A stretch of DNA of 33,563 nucleotides from Acidobacteriota bacterium (GTDB taxonomy: Bacteria > Actinomycetota > Acidimicrobiia > Acidimicrobiales > SHLQ01). How positions within the stretch are numbered: position 1 is the first letter of the stretch; each line of letters begins with the position of its first letter. Both the position numbers and the translations under genes were made by a program. The stretch lies in NCBI GenBank assembly GCA_022562835.1, contig JADFOM010000001.1:1-33563 (forward strand), written 5' to 3'. Under the pieces are notes generated by a model. That model searched no databases. It worked only from the letters and a program-made list of their open reading frames with translations, and was not told the DNA's origin. Shown piece after piece: positions 6,844-14,579 of this stretch.

Positions 6844-8154
6844 ATGAGTGCCGACTGGGGATTTGAGACTCAACAGATTCACGCGGGTCAGACACCCGAC
6901 GCGGAGACGGGCGCCCGGGCAGTACCCATCTACCAGACAACGTCGTACGTGTTTCGAGATCACGAGCATGCTGCAAACCTGTTCGCACTCGCCGAGGCCG
7001 GCAATATCTATACGCGGATCATGAACCCGACGCAGATGGTGCTCGAGGGTCGCCTCCAGGCACTCGAGGGTGGCACCGACACAGCTATTGGTATCCCCGG
7101 CGCGCTGGCGGTGGCATCGGGCCAGGCCTCCGAGACCATCGGGCTGCTGAACCTCGCCGAAAACGGTGACCACATCATCGCTTCATCGTCGCTCTACGGC
7201 GGAACCTACAACCTGTTGCACTACACGTTTCCCAAGCTCGGTATCGAGGTCACGTTCGTGGACGACCCCGATGACCTCGACGCCTGGTCAGGTGCAATCC
7301 GTGACAACACCAAGGCCTTGTACGCCGAGACCATTGGAAACCCGAAGAACGACTGCCTCGACATCGAGGGCGTTTCGGCCATCGGCCACGACGCCGGCAT
7401 TCCGCTCATGCTGGACAACACGGTCCCGACGCCATATCTGATCAAGCCACTCGAGTGGGGCGCAGACATTGTGGTGCACTCGATGACCAAGTTCATTGGA
7501 GGCCACGGCAACAGCATCGGCGGGGTGATCGTCGACGGCGGCACCTTCGACTACGAGGCCAGTGGACGGTTTCCGAACTTCACCGAACCAGACCCGAGCT
7601 ACCACGGCCTGGCCTACTTCCCGGCGCTTGGGCATGGCTCTTACATCCTCAAGGCGCGTGTGCAGTTGTTGCGCGACCTCGGATCGGCGATCTCGCCGCA
7701 GAACGCGTTCTACTTCCTCCAAGGCCTCGAAACATTGAGTTTGCGGATGGAACGCCACTTCGAGAACGCCCAGACGGTCGCCGAGTACCTCGACGCCCAC
7801 GATCAGGTCGAACAGGTTCAGTACGCAGGTCTTACGTCAAGTCCATGGCACGAGCGGGTCAAGAAGTACGGCGGCGGTAAGGGGTTCGGTTCTGTGCCTG
7901 CGTTCATCATCAAGGGTGGCGCTGACGCTGGCGTGAAGTTCGTCAACTCCCTCGAGTTGCACAGCCACGTGGCCAACATCGGCGACGTGCGCAGTTTGGT
8001 AATCCATCCCGCCTCGACCACCCACTCCCAGCTCAGCGAGGACGAGCAGCGTGTTGCTGGCGTCGGACCCGGTCTTGTTCGCCTGTCGGTTGGCCTCGAA
8101 TCGATCGAAGACATCATCGCCGACCTCGACGTCGGGTTTGCCGCCGCCAAGTGA
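6844..8154 (+). CDS. metY: O-acetylhomoserine sulfhydrylase (aminocarboxypropyltransferase)
   Basis: The 436-residue PLP enzyme of the Cys/Met metabolism family would make homocysteine from O-acetylhomoserine and sulfide in methionine synthesis. The start FETQQIHAGQTPDAETGARAVPIYQTTSYVF is typical of MetY. YTRIMNPTQMVLE is the substrate and dimer contact. The Schiff-base lysine is Lys216 in SMTKFIGGHG, and SLELHSHVANIGDVRSLVIHPASTTH is the C-terminal signature. The length of about 430 favours MetY over the shorter MetB/MetC. GGGGAG lies about six bases before the ATG. It stands alone, convergent with the glycosyltransferase gene, and no SAM riboswitch was recognised upstream. Closely related O-succinylhomoserine enzymes cannot be excluded. 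Confidence 0.92.
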   Translation: MSADWGFETQQIHAGQTPDAETGARAVPIYQTTSYVFRDHEHAANLFALAEAGNIYTRIMNPTQMVLEGRLQALEGGTDTAIGIPGALAVASGQASETIGLLNLAENGDHIIASSSLYGGTYNLLHYTFPKLGIEVTFVDDPDDLDAWSGAIRDNTKALYAETIGNPKNDCLDIEGVSAIGHDAGIPLMLDNTVPTPYLIKPLEWGADIVVHSMTKFIGGHGNSIGGVIVDGGTFDYEASGRFPNFTEPDPSYHGLAYFPALGHGSYILKARVQLLRDLGSAISPQNAFYFLQGLETLSLRMERHFENAQTVAEYLDAHDQVEQVQYAGLTSSPWHERVKKYGGGKGFGSVPAFIIKGGADAGVKFVNSLELHSHVANIGDVRSLVIHPASTTHSQLSEDEQRVAGVGPGLVRLSVGLESIEDIIADLDVGFAAAK

Positions 8155-8186
8155 TCCGGTTGGTGAGTGAGCGTTAGCGGGTAGGT

Positions 8187-8256
8187 CCGATCCGGCTTTG
8201 CCGGTCGGGCCGAGTTGCGCTTGCGTTCTGCGTATGAGCGACGCCGAAGGCGTCGC
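8187..8256. repeat. Composite hairpin element between convergent genes
   Basis: Two hairpins lie between the stops of metY and the minus-strand transferase. The first is CCGGC-TTT-GCCGG at 8192-8204, extended by CCGA/TCGG at 8187-8190 and 8205-8208. The second is GCGACGCC-GAA-GGCGTCGC at 8238-8256. The second is preceded by TATGA and followed by GAACTAGCAG, the same context as the copy at 11182-11198. It probably serves as a bidirectional transcription-end structure and belongs to a dispersed repeat family. Confidence 0.6.
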
Positions 8257-8270
8257 GAACTAGCAGCCAA

Positions 8271-9773
8271 CTAGTAGGAGCCGCGTTGCAGGACGACGGC
8301 AGGGACCGTGCGCAGCAGGATCATCACGTCTGCGAACAGCGTCCAGTTGTCGACGTAATACAGGTCGAGTTGACCGTAATCGCCGCCAGCGTCGCTGCGC
8401 CCGCTGACCTGCCACATTCCTGTGATGCCAGGCCGAACACGAAGTCGATTGTGTAGAGCGTTGTCCCAAACGGCGACCTCGGACGGTAGGGCTGGTCGAG
8501 GCCCAACAAGGGACATCTCGCCCCGGACGACGTTGATCAGTTGGGGTAGCTCATCTATGGAGGTCTTGCGGAGGAAACGGCCGACGCGCGTGATGCGCGG
8601 GTCTGCCTTGATCTTGAACAAGGGGCCTTGGGCCTCGTTGAGGTGCCGTACGTCGTCGAGTTGGTCCTCCGCATCGACGACCATCGTGCGCAGCTTGTAG
8701 ACCTCGAACTCATTGCCGTCGCGCCCAACTCGGACCTGCTTGAAGAAGACCGGACCTGGAGTGGTTAATTTGATGGCCAGCATCGCTGGACCAATCACCA
8801 CAGAGCCGAGGATGATGAGAATCAAAGACACGACCAAGTCGAACGACCGCTTGGCCAGAGCGCGCCATCCGTGACGACGCACCGGCTCGATGTACACCAT
8901 TGGGAAACGGCCGAGTGGGCGAATGGTGAGGCGGTCTGTGGCGATGTCACACAATGTCGAGGACAGCTCGACGTGTACACCGTTTTCCGTCAGTGCGCGG
9001 ATGAGTTGATTCGAGGTTCCGATATCGACGGCGGTCGCTGCGATGATCACACCAACCGCACCGGTCTGGTCGAGCAGCTCAAGCACATCTGAGGGTTCGG
9101 CAAGTCGTTCGCTCAGCGGCGCATCACTTGGGGGAAGCAGAGATTCGGCGAAGCCGACGACTTCGTAGCCGAGAACCGGGTCACTTGCGAGCATGTCGCG
9201 GACCAACCGCCCCTCGGCGTTGTTGCCAATGATCAACACGCGGCGGAGCATGTTGCCGCGCAGGCGAGCCCGCCGAAACGCTACTCGTGCGGCATACCGT
9301 TCGAACGCGACGACCAGAACCGTGATGACTGTTGCCGTGATGATCCAGGTACGCGCCAACGTGATCTTCGCCATGATCGAGGCGACACCGATCAGGATGA
9401 GAGAACCACCGATCGCCTTTAGGATGCGCCAGCCCTCGTCGACTCCGCGGGTGATGAAGCGCGCCTTGTAAAGCGACTGATTCATGAACATCGCTGGCCA
9501 GACCGGAGCCGTTGCCAGTAGCAGCAAGAAGTATGTCCTGTTCGAGACGGGGTCACCGGGGTTGAGGTTGCCGTGGACGATGACCGATGCGATCAACGCC
9601 AATGTGATTGCGTTCAGGTCGGCGAGAGCCAGGGCTGTCTTGCGTGAACTTACGTTTGAAACCGGACGAAAATCACCGTCATAGTTTTCATGGACGGGGT
9701 GTAAACGGACGCGCGCCGGACGTTCCTCGCCCTGGCGCGCCTCAGTTTCCTCCTCAGGAGAAGCTGTGAGCAT
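8271..9773 (-). CDS. Polyprenyl glycosylphosphotransferase (exopolysaccharide initiation)
   Basis: A 500-residue membrane protein that would transfer a sugar phosphate to undecaprenyl phosphate, starting synthesis of an exopolysaccharide or capsule repeat unit. The N-terminal half has four or so membrane segments (from LADLNAITLALIASVIV to WIITATVITVLVVAF). A CoA-binding-like Rossmann segment follows, beginning RRVLIIGNNAEGRLVRDML. The C-terminal catalytic domain begins KRSFDLVVSLILIILGSVV. It carries FKQVRVGRDGNEFEVYKLRTM, then FLRKTSIDELPQLINVVRGEMSLVGPRP and RPGITGMWQVSGRS, the bacterial sugar transferase (WbaP/WcaJ type) signatures. It starts at ATG 9773 with AGGGAAC upstream. It is alone: no other polysaccharide genes are next to it in the window. 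The donor sugar cannot be told. Confidence 0.92.
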   Translation of the reverse strand: MLTASPEEETEARQGEERPARVRLHPVHENYDGDFRPVSNVSSRKTALALADLNAITLALIASVIVHGNLNPGDPVSNRTYFLLLLATAPVWPAMFMNQSLYKARFITRGVDEGWRILKAIGGSLILIGVASIMAKITLARTWIITATVITVLVVAFERYAARVAFRRARLRGNMLRRVLIIGNNAEGRLVRDMLASDPVLGYEVVGFAESLLPPSDAPLSERLAEPSDVLELLDQTGAVGVIIAATAVDIGTSNQLIRALTENGVHVELSSTLCDIATDRLTIRPLGRFPMVYIEPVRRHGWRALAKRSFDLVVSLILIILGSVVIGPAMLAIKLTTPGPVFFKQVRVGRDGNEFEVYKLRTMVVDAEDQLDDVRHLNEAQGPLFKIKADPRITRVGRFLRKTSIDELPQLINVVRGEMSLVGPRPALPSEVAVWDNALHNRLRVRPGITGMWQVSGRSDAGGDYGQLDLYYVDNWTLFADVMILLRTVPAVVLQRGSY

Positions 9774-10080
9774 CTTTGTTTGGTTCCCTCTACTGCTTGT
9801 ACTTCCGCCGATGGTAGAGCCCTAGACCGTCACTGTCAGTGGGCCGATCTTCTCAATTCCCCGAATGTCCCGCTTGTTAACCACGATGCTCTTGGGCAGT
9901 GTTTCCCATCGTTACTAAGAGAATAGCCCTAGTAGAGTCCTCATCTTGTTACATTCTGATGACTCTCTGTGTATCAGCGTCGCAACCTCGCAGAGTGCAG
10001 GAAGCGAGAATCGCCGAGTTGAGTGCAGATCGTCATCGCAGATAATCGTTAGGGTGAGCTAAGCCATTCTAAGCGCTATT
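9774..10080. other. Upstream region of the glycosylphosphotransferase gene
   Basis: These 307 bases, between two minus-strand genes, contain no gene and are less GC-rich than their surroundings. They must hold the promoter of the transferase. On the minus strand a TATTCT -10-like box corresponds to plus 9920-9925, but no matching -35 was found. No strong terminator follows the SDR gene. Confidence 0.35.
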
Positions 10081-10992
10081 TCAGCGACTTTTTGCTCCCG
10101 AGCGTGGTCCGTACCCGGGTGGGTCGAACGGGGGGATGCCAGATTCCTCTGCTGCAAACAGCGAATCGACGTTTGACGCGACCTCATCGATCTCGAGTCG
10201 TCCGTCGCCTCGATATTCGGCCACGACGTGCCAGCGTTTGGCAAGCCACATCCCGTCGAGTGCCACGATGAACGTCTGCCCGTTGATGTGAGCCGATGCG
10301 TCCGAGGCCAGCCAAGTCACGAAGGGAGCAACGTTGGCCGGGTCGTACCTGTCGAATGCATCGGGGTCATCGGGGACCGCCATGGACGGTAAATAGTCTG
10401 TCAGCCCTGTGCGGGCACGAGGCACGATGACGTTGGACGTGACCCCATATTTTTCAAGCTCCCTGGCAAACGTGATCGCCATCGAGCAGATGCCACCCTT
10501 CGCTGCGCTGTAGTTGGACTGGGCTGGACCGCCGAACAGGCCCGACTCGCTGGCGGTGCTGATGAGCCGTCGCGGCTTCTCTTCGCCAGCCTTGGCTTGG
10601 TTACGCCAGTGGACCGCGGCGTGGCGCGACGGGGCCCAGTGGCCCTTGATATGAACATTGATGACAGCATCGAAGTCCTCCTCGGTCATGGAAAACGACA
10701 TGGCGTCACGCAAGATTCCTGCATTGTTTACCAAGATGTCGAGGTCGCCCCAGGTATCGATGGCCTGAGCGATCATCGCCTCCGCGGCATCGAAATCGGA
10801 CACCGAACACACGTTGGTCTCTGCGGTGCCACCGCTGCCTTGTATCTCGGACACGGTTTCGGCTGCAGCTTCGGCGTTGAGGTCATTTACTAGGACATTG
10901 GCGCCCTCATCTGCGTACTGCTGCGCATAGGCGCGTCCGAGTCCGCTTCCGGCTCCGGTGATGATGGCGACCTTGCCGTCGAGAATTCCCAT
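10081..10992 (-). CDS. Short-chain dehydrogenase/reductase
   Basis: The 303-residue NAD(P)-dependent oxidoreductase has the SDR nucleotide site TGAGSGLGRAYA near residue 12, then NNAG in DILVNNAGILRDAM. The active-site segment has Ser in ISTASESG and the YxxxK pair in NYSAAKGG. Its length exceeds the usual 250. The extra C-terminal tail, after the VALDGMWLAKRW segment, is like the 3-oxoacyl/hydroxyacyl-type SDRs that serve beta-oxidation or steroid-type degradation. The ATG at 10992 is preferred: AAGGGGA lies just upstream and MGILDGKVAIITG is a normal SDR start, whereas the open frame further upstream is not conserved-looking. It lies downstream of the thiolase on the same strand across a 222-base gap full of hairpins, so co-transcription is possible but interrupted. 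Substrate unknown. Confidence 0.85.
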   Translation of the reverse strand: MGILDGKVAIITGAGSGLGRAYAQQYADEGANVLVNDLNAEAAAETVSEIQGSGGTAETNVCSVSDFDAAEAMIAQAIDTWGDLDILVNNAGILRDAMSFSMTEEDFDAVINVHIKGHWAPSRHAAVHWRNQAKAGEEKPRRLISTASESGLFGGPAQSNYSAAKGGICSMAITFARELEKYGVTSNVIVPRARTGLTDYLPSMAVPDDPDAFDRYDPANVAPFVTWLASDASAHINGQTFIVALDGMWLAKRWHVVAEYRGDGRLEIDEVASNVDSLFAAEESGIPPFDPPGYGPRSGAKSR

Positions 10993-11060
10993 GTGTTGTT
11001 CCCCTTGGTGCTTTGATGGATGCCTGGAATTGGATAGCGACGTGGTGAGATTAGTGCGAG

Positions 11061-11198
11061 TCCCCCGCATGAGCGACAACGAAGTAGTCCGGGTGTGGCT
11101 TTGCCGCCCCGGACGTTCAAACCCACTCGACGTTTCTGCGAAGCCGAAACTCGCAGGAACCCGAAGGGTTCCCCCGCATGAGCGACACGAAGTGTCGC
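11061..11198. repeat. Array of hairpins with a direct repeat between thiolase and SDR genes
   Basis: The unit TCCCCCGCATGAGCGACA occurs twice (11061-11078 and 11171-11188), each time followed by a short GAAG segment. Hairpins in order are GTCCGGG/CCCGGAC (11087-11093 with 11108-11114), CTGCGA/TCGCAG (11136-11141 with 11151-11156), GGAACCC-GAA-GGGTTCC (11156-11172) and GCGACAC-GAA-GTGTCGC (11182-11198). The last is the counterpart of the hairpin at 8238-8256. They lie just after the minus-strand thiolase stop and may end its transcript. Confidence 0.65.
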
Positions 11199-11214
11199 GA
11201 ACTCGCAGCGAGAG

Positions 11215-12417
11215 TCAGTTAAGGCGCTGAATGATCATTGCCATTCCCTGACCACCACCGACACACATCGACTCGAGACCGAACTCCTTGTCCGAGTCGC
11301 TGAGTCCGTTGATCAGAGTGGTCATGATGCGGGCACCGGTCATGCCGAATGGGTGACCGAGAGCAATCGCGCCGCCGTTGACGTTGAGTTTGTCGAGGCT
11401 GATGCCTAGTTCATCCGCCGACGGTATTACCTGTGCTGCGAATGCTTCATTGATCTCGACGAGATCGATGTCATCGATGGTCATGCCAGCACGGTTCAAC
11501 GTCTGGCGACAAGCGTCGATTGGGCCAAGTCCCATTATCTCCGGACTCAGTGCGGATACGCCAGAGGCCACGATGCGGGCAAGCGGCTCGAGTCCCAACT
11601 CTGCGGCTCTGGTGTCGCTCATCACGACTACGGCGGCGGCGCCGTCGTTGAGCGGGCACGCGTTGCCTGCAGTCACCGTGCCGTCTGGTCGGAATACGGG
11701 GCTGAGCTGGGAGACTTTCTCGATCGTCGTGCCGGCGCGGATTCCATCATCGGTCGAAACCACGGTGCCATCGGGCAGGGTGTATGGGGTGATCTCGTTT
11801 TCGAAGAAGCCGCGAGCCTGTGCGGCCTCGGCGCGATTCTGTGAGGCGACGCCGTATTCGTCCTGCGCCTCGCGGGACACGTTCTTGTACTGGGCAACAT
11901 TTTCAGCGGTCTGACCCATCGCGATGTAGATGTCGGGAAGTCCCGACGGCGGCGTCCACGTTTCGGTGCCCTCACCGGCACGCGACGCGGTGTGGGCCTC
12001 AGCGTCCGTGAACTGTTCGTTGTGCGGACCGCTGTCGGCCGCGCCATACATGTAACGGCTAACGGTCTCGACGCCGCCGGCGACGAAGCAGTCACCCTCG
12101 CCGGCCTTGATGGCATGGGCCGCCATGCGAATGGTCTGCAGCGACGAAGAGCAGTAGCGGTTAACCGTGACGCCTGGGGCGTCGACGTTGGCGAGTATCG
12201 CAGCAGCCCGGCCAATGTTGTAGCCGGCCTCGCCGCCTGGCTGGCCGCAACCCCAGATCACGTCTTCGACCTGATCACGAGGAAGATCGGGGACCTTATC
12301 GAGCACGTCTTCGATGATGAAGGCTGAGAGATCATCGGGCCGCGCTTCGGTGAGCGAACCCTTGTTTGCTCGGCCTATGGGCGTGCGAGCGGTCGAGACG
12401 ATTACAGCTTCGGCCAT
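11215..12417 (-). CDS. Acetyl-CoA C-acyltransferase (thiolase)
   Basis: The 400-residue enzyme cleaves 3-oxoacyl-CoA with CoA, or condenses acetyl-CoA in reverse. The nucleophile is Cys89 in NRYCSSSLQTI. NEAFAAQ, GGAIALGHPFGMTGARI (catalytic His) and the C-terminal CVGGGQG (second catalytic Cys) are all present, so it should be active. The ATG at 12417 begins MAEAVIVSTARTPIGRA, the normal thiolase start, with GGGAGA upstream; an upstream in-frame Met at 12474 would add an unrelated extension. It is divergent from the aldehyde dehydrogenase and upstream of the SDR. Its neighbours suggest fatty acid or side-chain beta-oxidation. Confidence 0.92.
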   Translation of the reverse strand: MAEAVIVSTARTPIGRANKGSLTEARPDDLSAFIIEDVLDKVPDLPRDQVEDVIWGCGQPGGEAGYNIGRAAAILANVDAPGVTVNRYCSSSLQTIRMAAHAIKAGEGDCFVAGGVETVSRYMYGAADSGPHNEQFTDAEAHTASRAGEGTETWTPPSGLPDIYIAMGQTAENVAQYKNVSREAQDEYGVASQNRAEAAQARGFFENEITPYTLPDGTVVSTDDGIRAGTTIEKVSQLSPVFRPDGTVTAGNACPLNDGAAAVVVMSDTRAAELGLEPLARIVASGVSALSPEIMGLGPIDACRQTLNRAGMTIDDIDLVEINEAFAAQVIPSADELGISLDKLNVNGGAIALGHPFGMTGARIMTTLINGLSDSDKEFGLESMCVGGGQGMAMIIQRLN

Positions 12418-12607
12418 GACGTTTTCTCCCTGATCGATTGCTGGCACTTTAGAGGTCCGAAGGCTTGGAACCACAGCGGCTCTACGATGGCCGACACGAA
12501 AGCGGTCGACGTCGGGCCGCTATGGTCACGGGGTCGCCGTTTCACGCGATGCAAGGTGGATTCGGCCGATCGCCGGGTTTCCAGAACAAGCTGATCAGGA
12601 GTGAGCG

Positions 12608-14068
12608 GTGCCAATCGAACCAGATCGCCAGTGGAAGATGTTGATCGATGGGTCATGGGTGACGACGTCATCGACCTATGAGATCATCGACCCCAACACC
12701 ACCAAGGTTGTCGGACACGCACCCGAAGCTACGGTTGCCGATGCCGAGGCCGCCGCCGCAGCAGCGCGCAAGGCCCTGCCGGCCTGGCGTGATAGCTCGG
12801 TCGGAGAGCGGTGTGCGCTACTCGGCAAACTTGCCGATCTGCTCGAGGGCCGGGTGGGGGACTGGGTCGATGTTGTTCAGGCCGAGACCGGTGCGACGAT
12901 CAACATCACCGAGACATTGCAGGTGGGCGGTCCCACCGTCGACAGGTTTCGCTACTACTCGACACCGCGCGACGTCGACGTACCAATCGCACCGTTCTCC
13001 TCCGCAGCAACCACACTCGGCCCTGCCGGACTGATCGGTGCAATGGCGCTTCGTCAGCCCGTCGGTGTTGTCGCTTGCATTACCCCGTACAACTTTCCGC
13101 TGACCAACGTGGCAGGCAAGATCGCACCGGCGTTGGCTATGGGCAACACCTGTGTCATCAAACCTGCCCCGCAGGATCCGCTCGGGATTCTGCTGCTCGG
13201 TGAGGCGATCACCGAGGCCGGATTTCCTCCCGGGGTCGTCAACATCATCACGGGTTCGGGTCCCGAGGCCCCTGCCACTCTGGTCGATTCCAAAGACGTC
13301 AACATGATCAGCTTCACAGGGTCCACCCCCATAGGGGCGAAGATCTATGAGAACGGCGCCAAGACGATGAAGCGACTACTGATGGAACTTGGTGGCAAGG
13401 GCGCGCTGATCATGACCGATGATGCCGATGTCGGTCAGGCGACGGGCGCGATTGCGTCGGTGTGGGGATTTCACAGTGGACAGATCTGCACGGCGCCTAC
13501 CCGCGTGCTGTGTCACCGATCGCTGTATGACCAGACCGTCGAGGGGCTGACGGCTGTGGCAGAGATGCTGAAGGTCGGCGACGCGCTCGAGCGCGACACC
13601 TTGGTAGGACCGGTCATCACCGAGATGCATCGCGACAAGGTGGAGGCGTTCATCCAGAGCGGCGTCGACGATGGTGCAACTCTCTTGGCCGGAGGTCAAC
13701 GTCCAGACCTGCCCGGCTATCTCATTGCGCCAACGCTGCTGGCCGATTGCACGCCGGACATGCACGTGGTGCGCGAGGAGGCGTTCGGTCCCGTCGTCGT
13801 CGTGTTGCCGTTCGACGAGGACGACGAAGCTGTGGCACTCGCGAACGATTCCGACTACGGACTGTTCAGCTATGTCTATTCGGGCAACACCTCGCGGGCC
13901 TACAAGATCGCTCAGCAACTCGAATCGGGCAACGTGGCGCTCAACAGCGTGCAACCACATATGGAGGCACCGTTTGGTGGTTTCAAAATGTCCGGTATCG
14001 GTCGTGACCGAGGCGTGTGGGGACTCGAGGCGTACAGCGAGGTGCAGGCGATTAGCTGGCTCGCCTGA
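12608..14068 (+). CDS. Aldehyde dehydrogenase (NAD(P)-dependent)
   Basis: The 486-residue oxidoreductase converts an aldehyde to the acid. Conserved elements are the oxyanion Asn in TPYNFP (about 163), VIKPAP (Lys185), FTGSTPIG, the general base Glu260 in MELGGKGALI and the nucleophile Cys294 in GQICTAPTR. EEAFGPVVVVLPF and PFGGFKMSGIGRD lie near the C-terminus. The GTG start at 12608 follows AGGAG by about six bases. All catalytic residues are intact; the substrate is not evident from sequence. It is divergently placed from the thiolase across 190 bases and is followed at once by a small membrane protein gene. Confidence 0.93.
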   Translation: MPIEPDRQWKMLIDGSWVTTSSTYEIIDPNTTKVVGHAPEATVADAEAAAAAARKALPAWRDSSVGERCALLGKLADLLEGRVGDWVDVVQAETGATINITETLQVGGPTVDRFRYYSTPRDVDVPIAPFSSAATTLGPAGLIGAMALRQPVGVVACITPYNFPLTNVAGKIAPALAMGNTCVIKPAPQDPLGILLLGEAITEAGFPPGVVNIITGSGPEAPATLVDSKDVNMISFTGSTPIGAKIYENGAKTMKRLLMELGGKGALIMTDDADVGQATGAIASVWGFHSGQICTAPTRVLCHRSLYDQTVEGLTAVAEMLKVGDALERDTLVGPVITEMHRDKVEAFIQSGVDDGATLLAGGQRPDLPGYLIAPTLLADCTPDMHVVREEAFGPVVVVLPFDEDDEAVALANDSDYGLFSYVYSGNTSRAYKIAQQLESGNVALNSVQPHMEAPFGGFKMSGIGRDRGVWGLEAYSEVQAISWLA

Positions 14069-14071
14069 ACA

Positions 14072-14521
14072 ATGGGCGTTCGAGGAGTGCGCACCGCATA
14101 CGTCGCTCCCGGGCTCGTGGCTTCCGCCAGCGCCAGTGTTGTGCTGTCGGGCACCTTCACCTGGCTTGATATCGCGGGAGATGAGCTGTCTGGATTCAGG
14201 CTCGCCGATCTCGTGTTATCACTCGATGGGGCGTATTCGATCTCGCCGCCGAGCTGGATCGGGTTCGTCTGGTACCTCCTTCCCGTTGCCGCCGCGCTGA
14301 ATTGGGTGGTTCTGTTTGCGTCGTGGCCGGTTCGGATCACGACATGGACGCGCTGGCTTCTGGCCCTTCAAACGGTGGTCACCGCAGCGGTCGCGGCGGC
14401 AGCCTCAGCTACAGCGCAGGTTGCCGTCGGTGCTGGCGTGTGGCTGGCCGCGGGTGGACTAGTACTCGGTTGGGGTGGGGTCGGTGTGGATGTTGTGTCG
14501 AGGCGCCTGACATCGACTTGA
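14072..14521 (+). CDS. Small predicted membrane protein, unknown function
   Basis: The 149-residue frame starts three bases after the aldehyde dehydrogenase stop. It contains about four hydrophobic segments: near the N-terminus (VAPGLVASASASVVLSGTF), at IGFVWYLLPVAAALNWVVLF, through LLALQTVVTAAVAAAA, and at VGAGVWLAAGGLVLGWG. The pattern of short Arg-containing turns between them suggests an integral membrane protein. I do not recognise a family. No clear ribosome site is visible, so it may be translated by coupling to the upstream gene. It precedes another anchored protein gene by 58 bases. Confidence 0.6.
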   Translation: MGVRGVRTAYVAPGLVASASASVVLSGTFTWLDIAGDELSGFRLADLVLSLDGAYSISPPSWIGFVWYLLPVAAALNWVVLFASWPVRITTWTRWLLALQTVVTAAVAAAASATAQVAVGAGVWLAAGGLVLGWGGVGVDVVSRRLTST

Positions 14522-14579
14522 CCCGGCCTGGTTGCCACTAATTCCTACATTTGAACTCGGAACATGTCGATGGGTGGTG

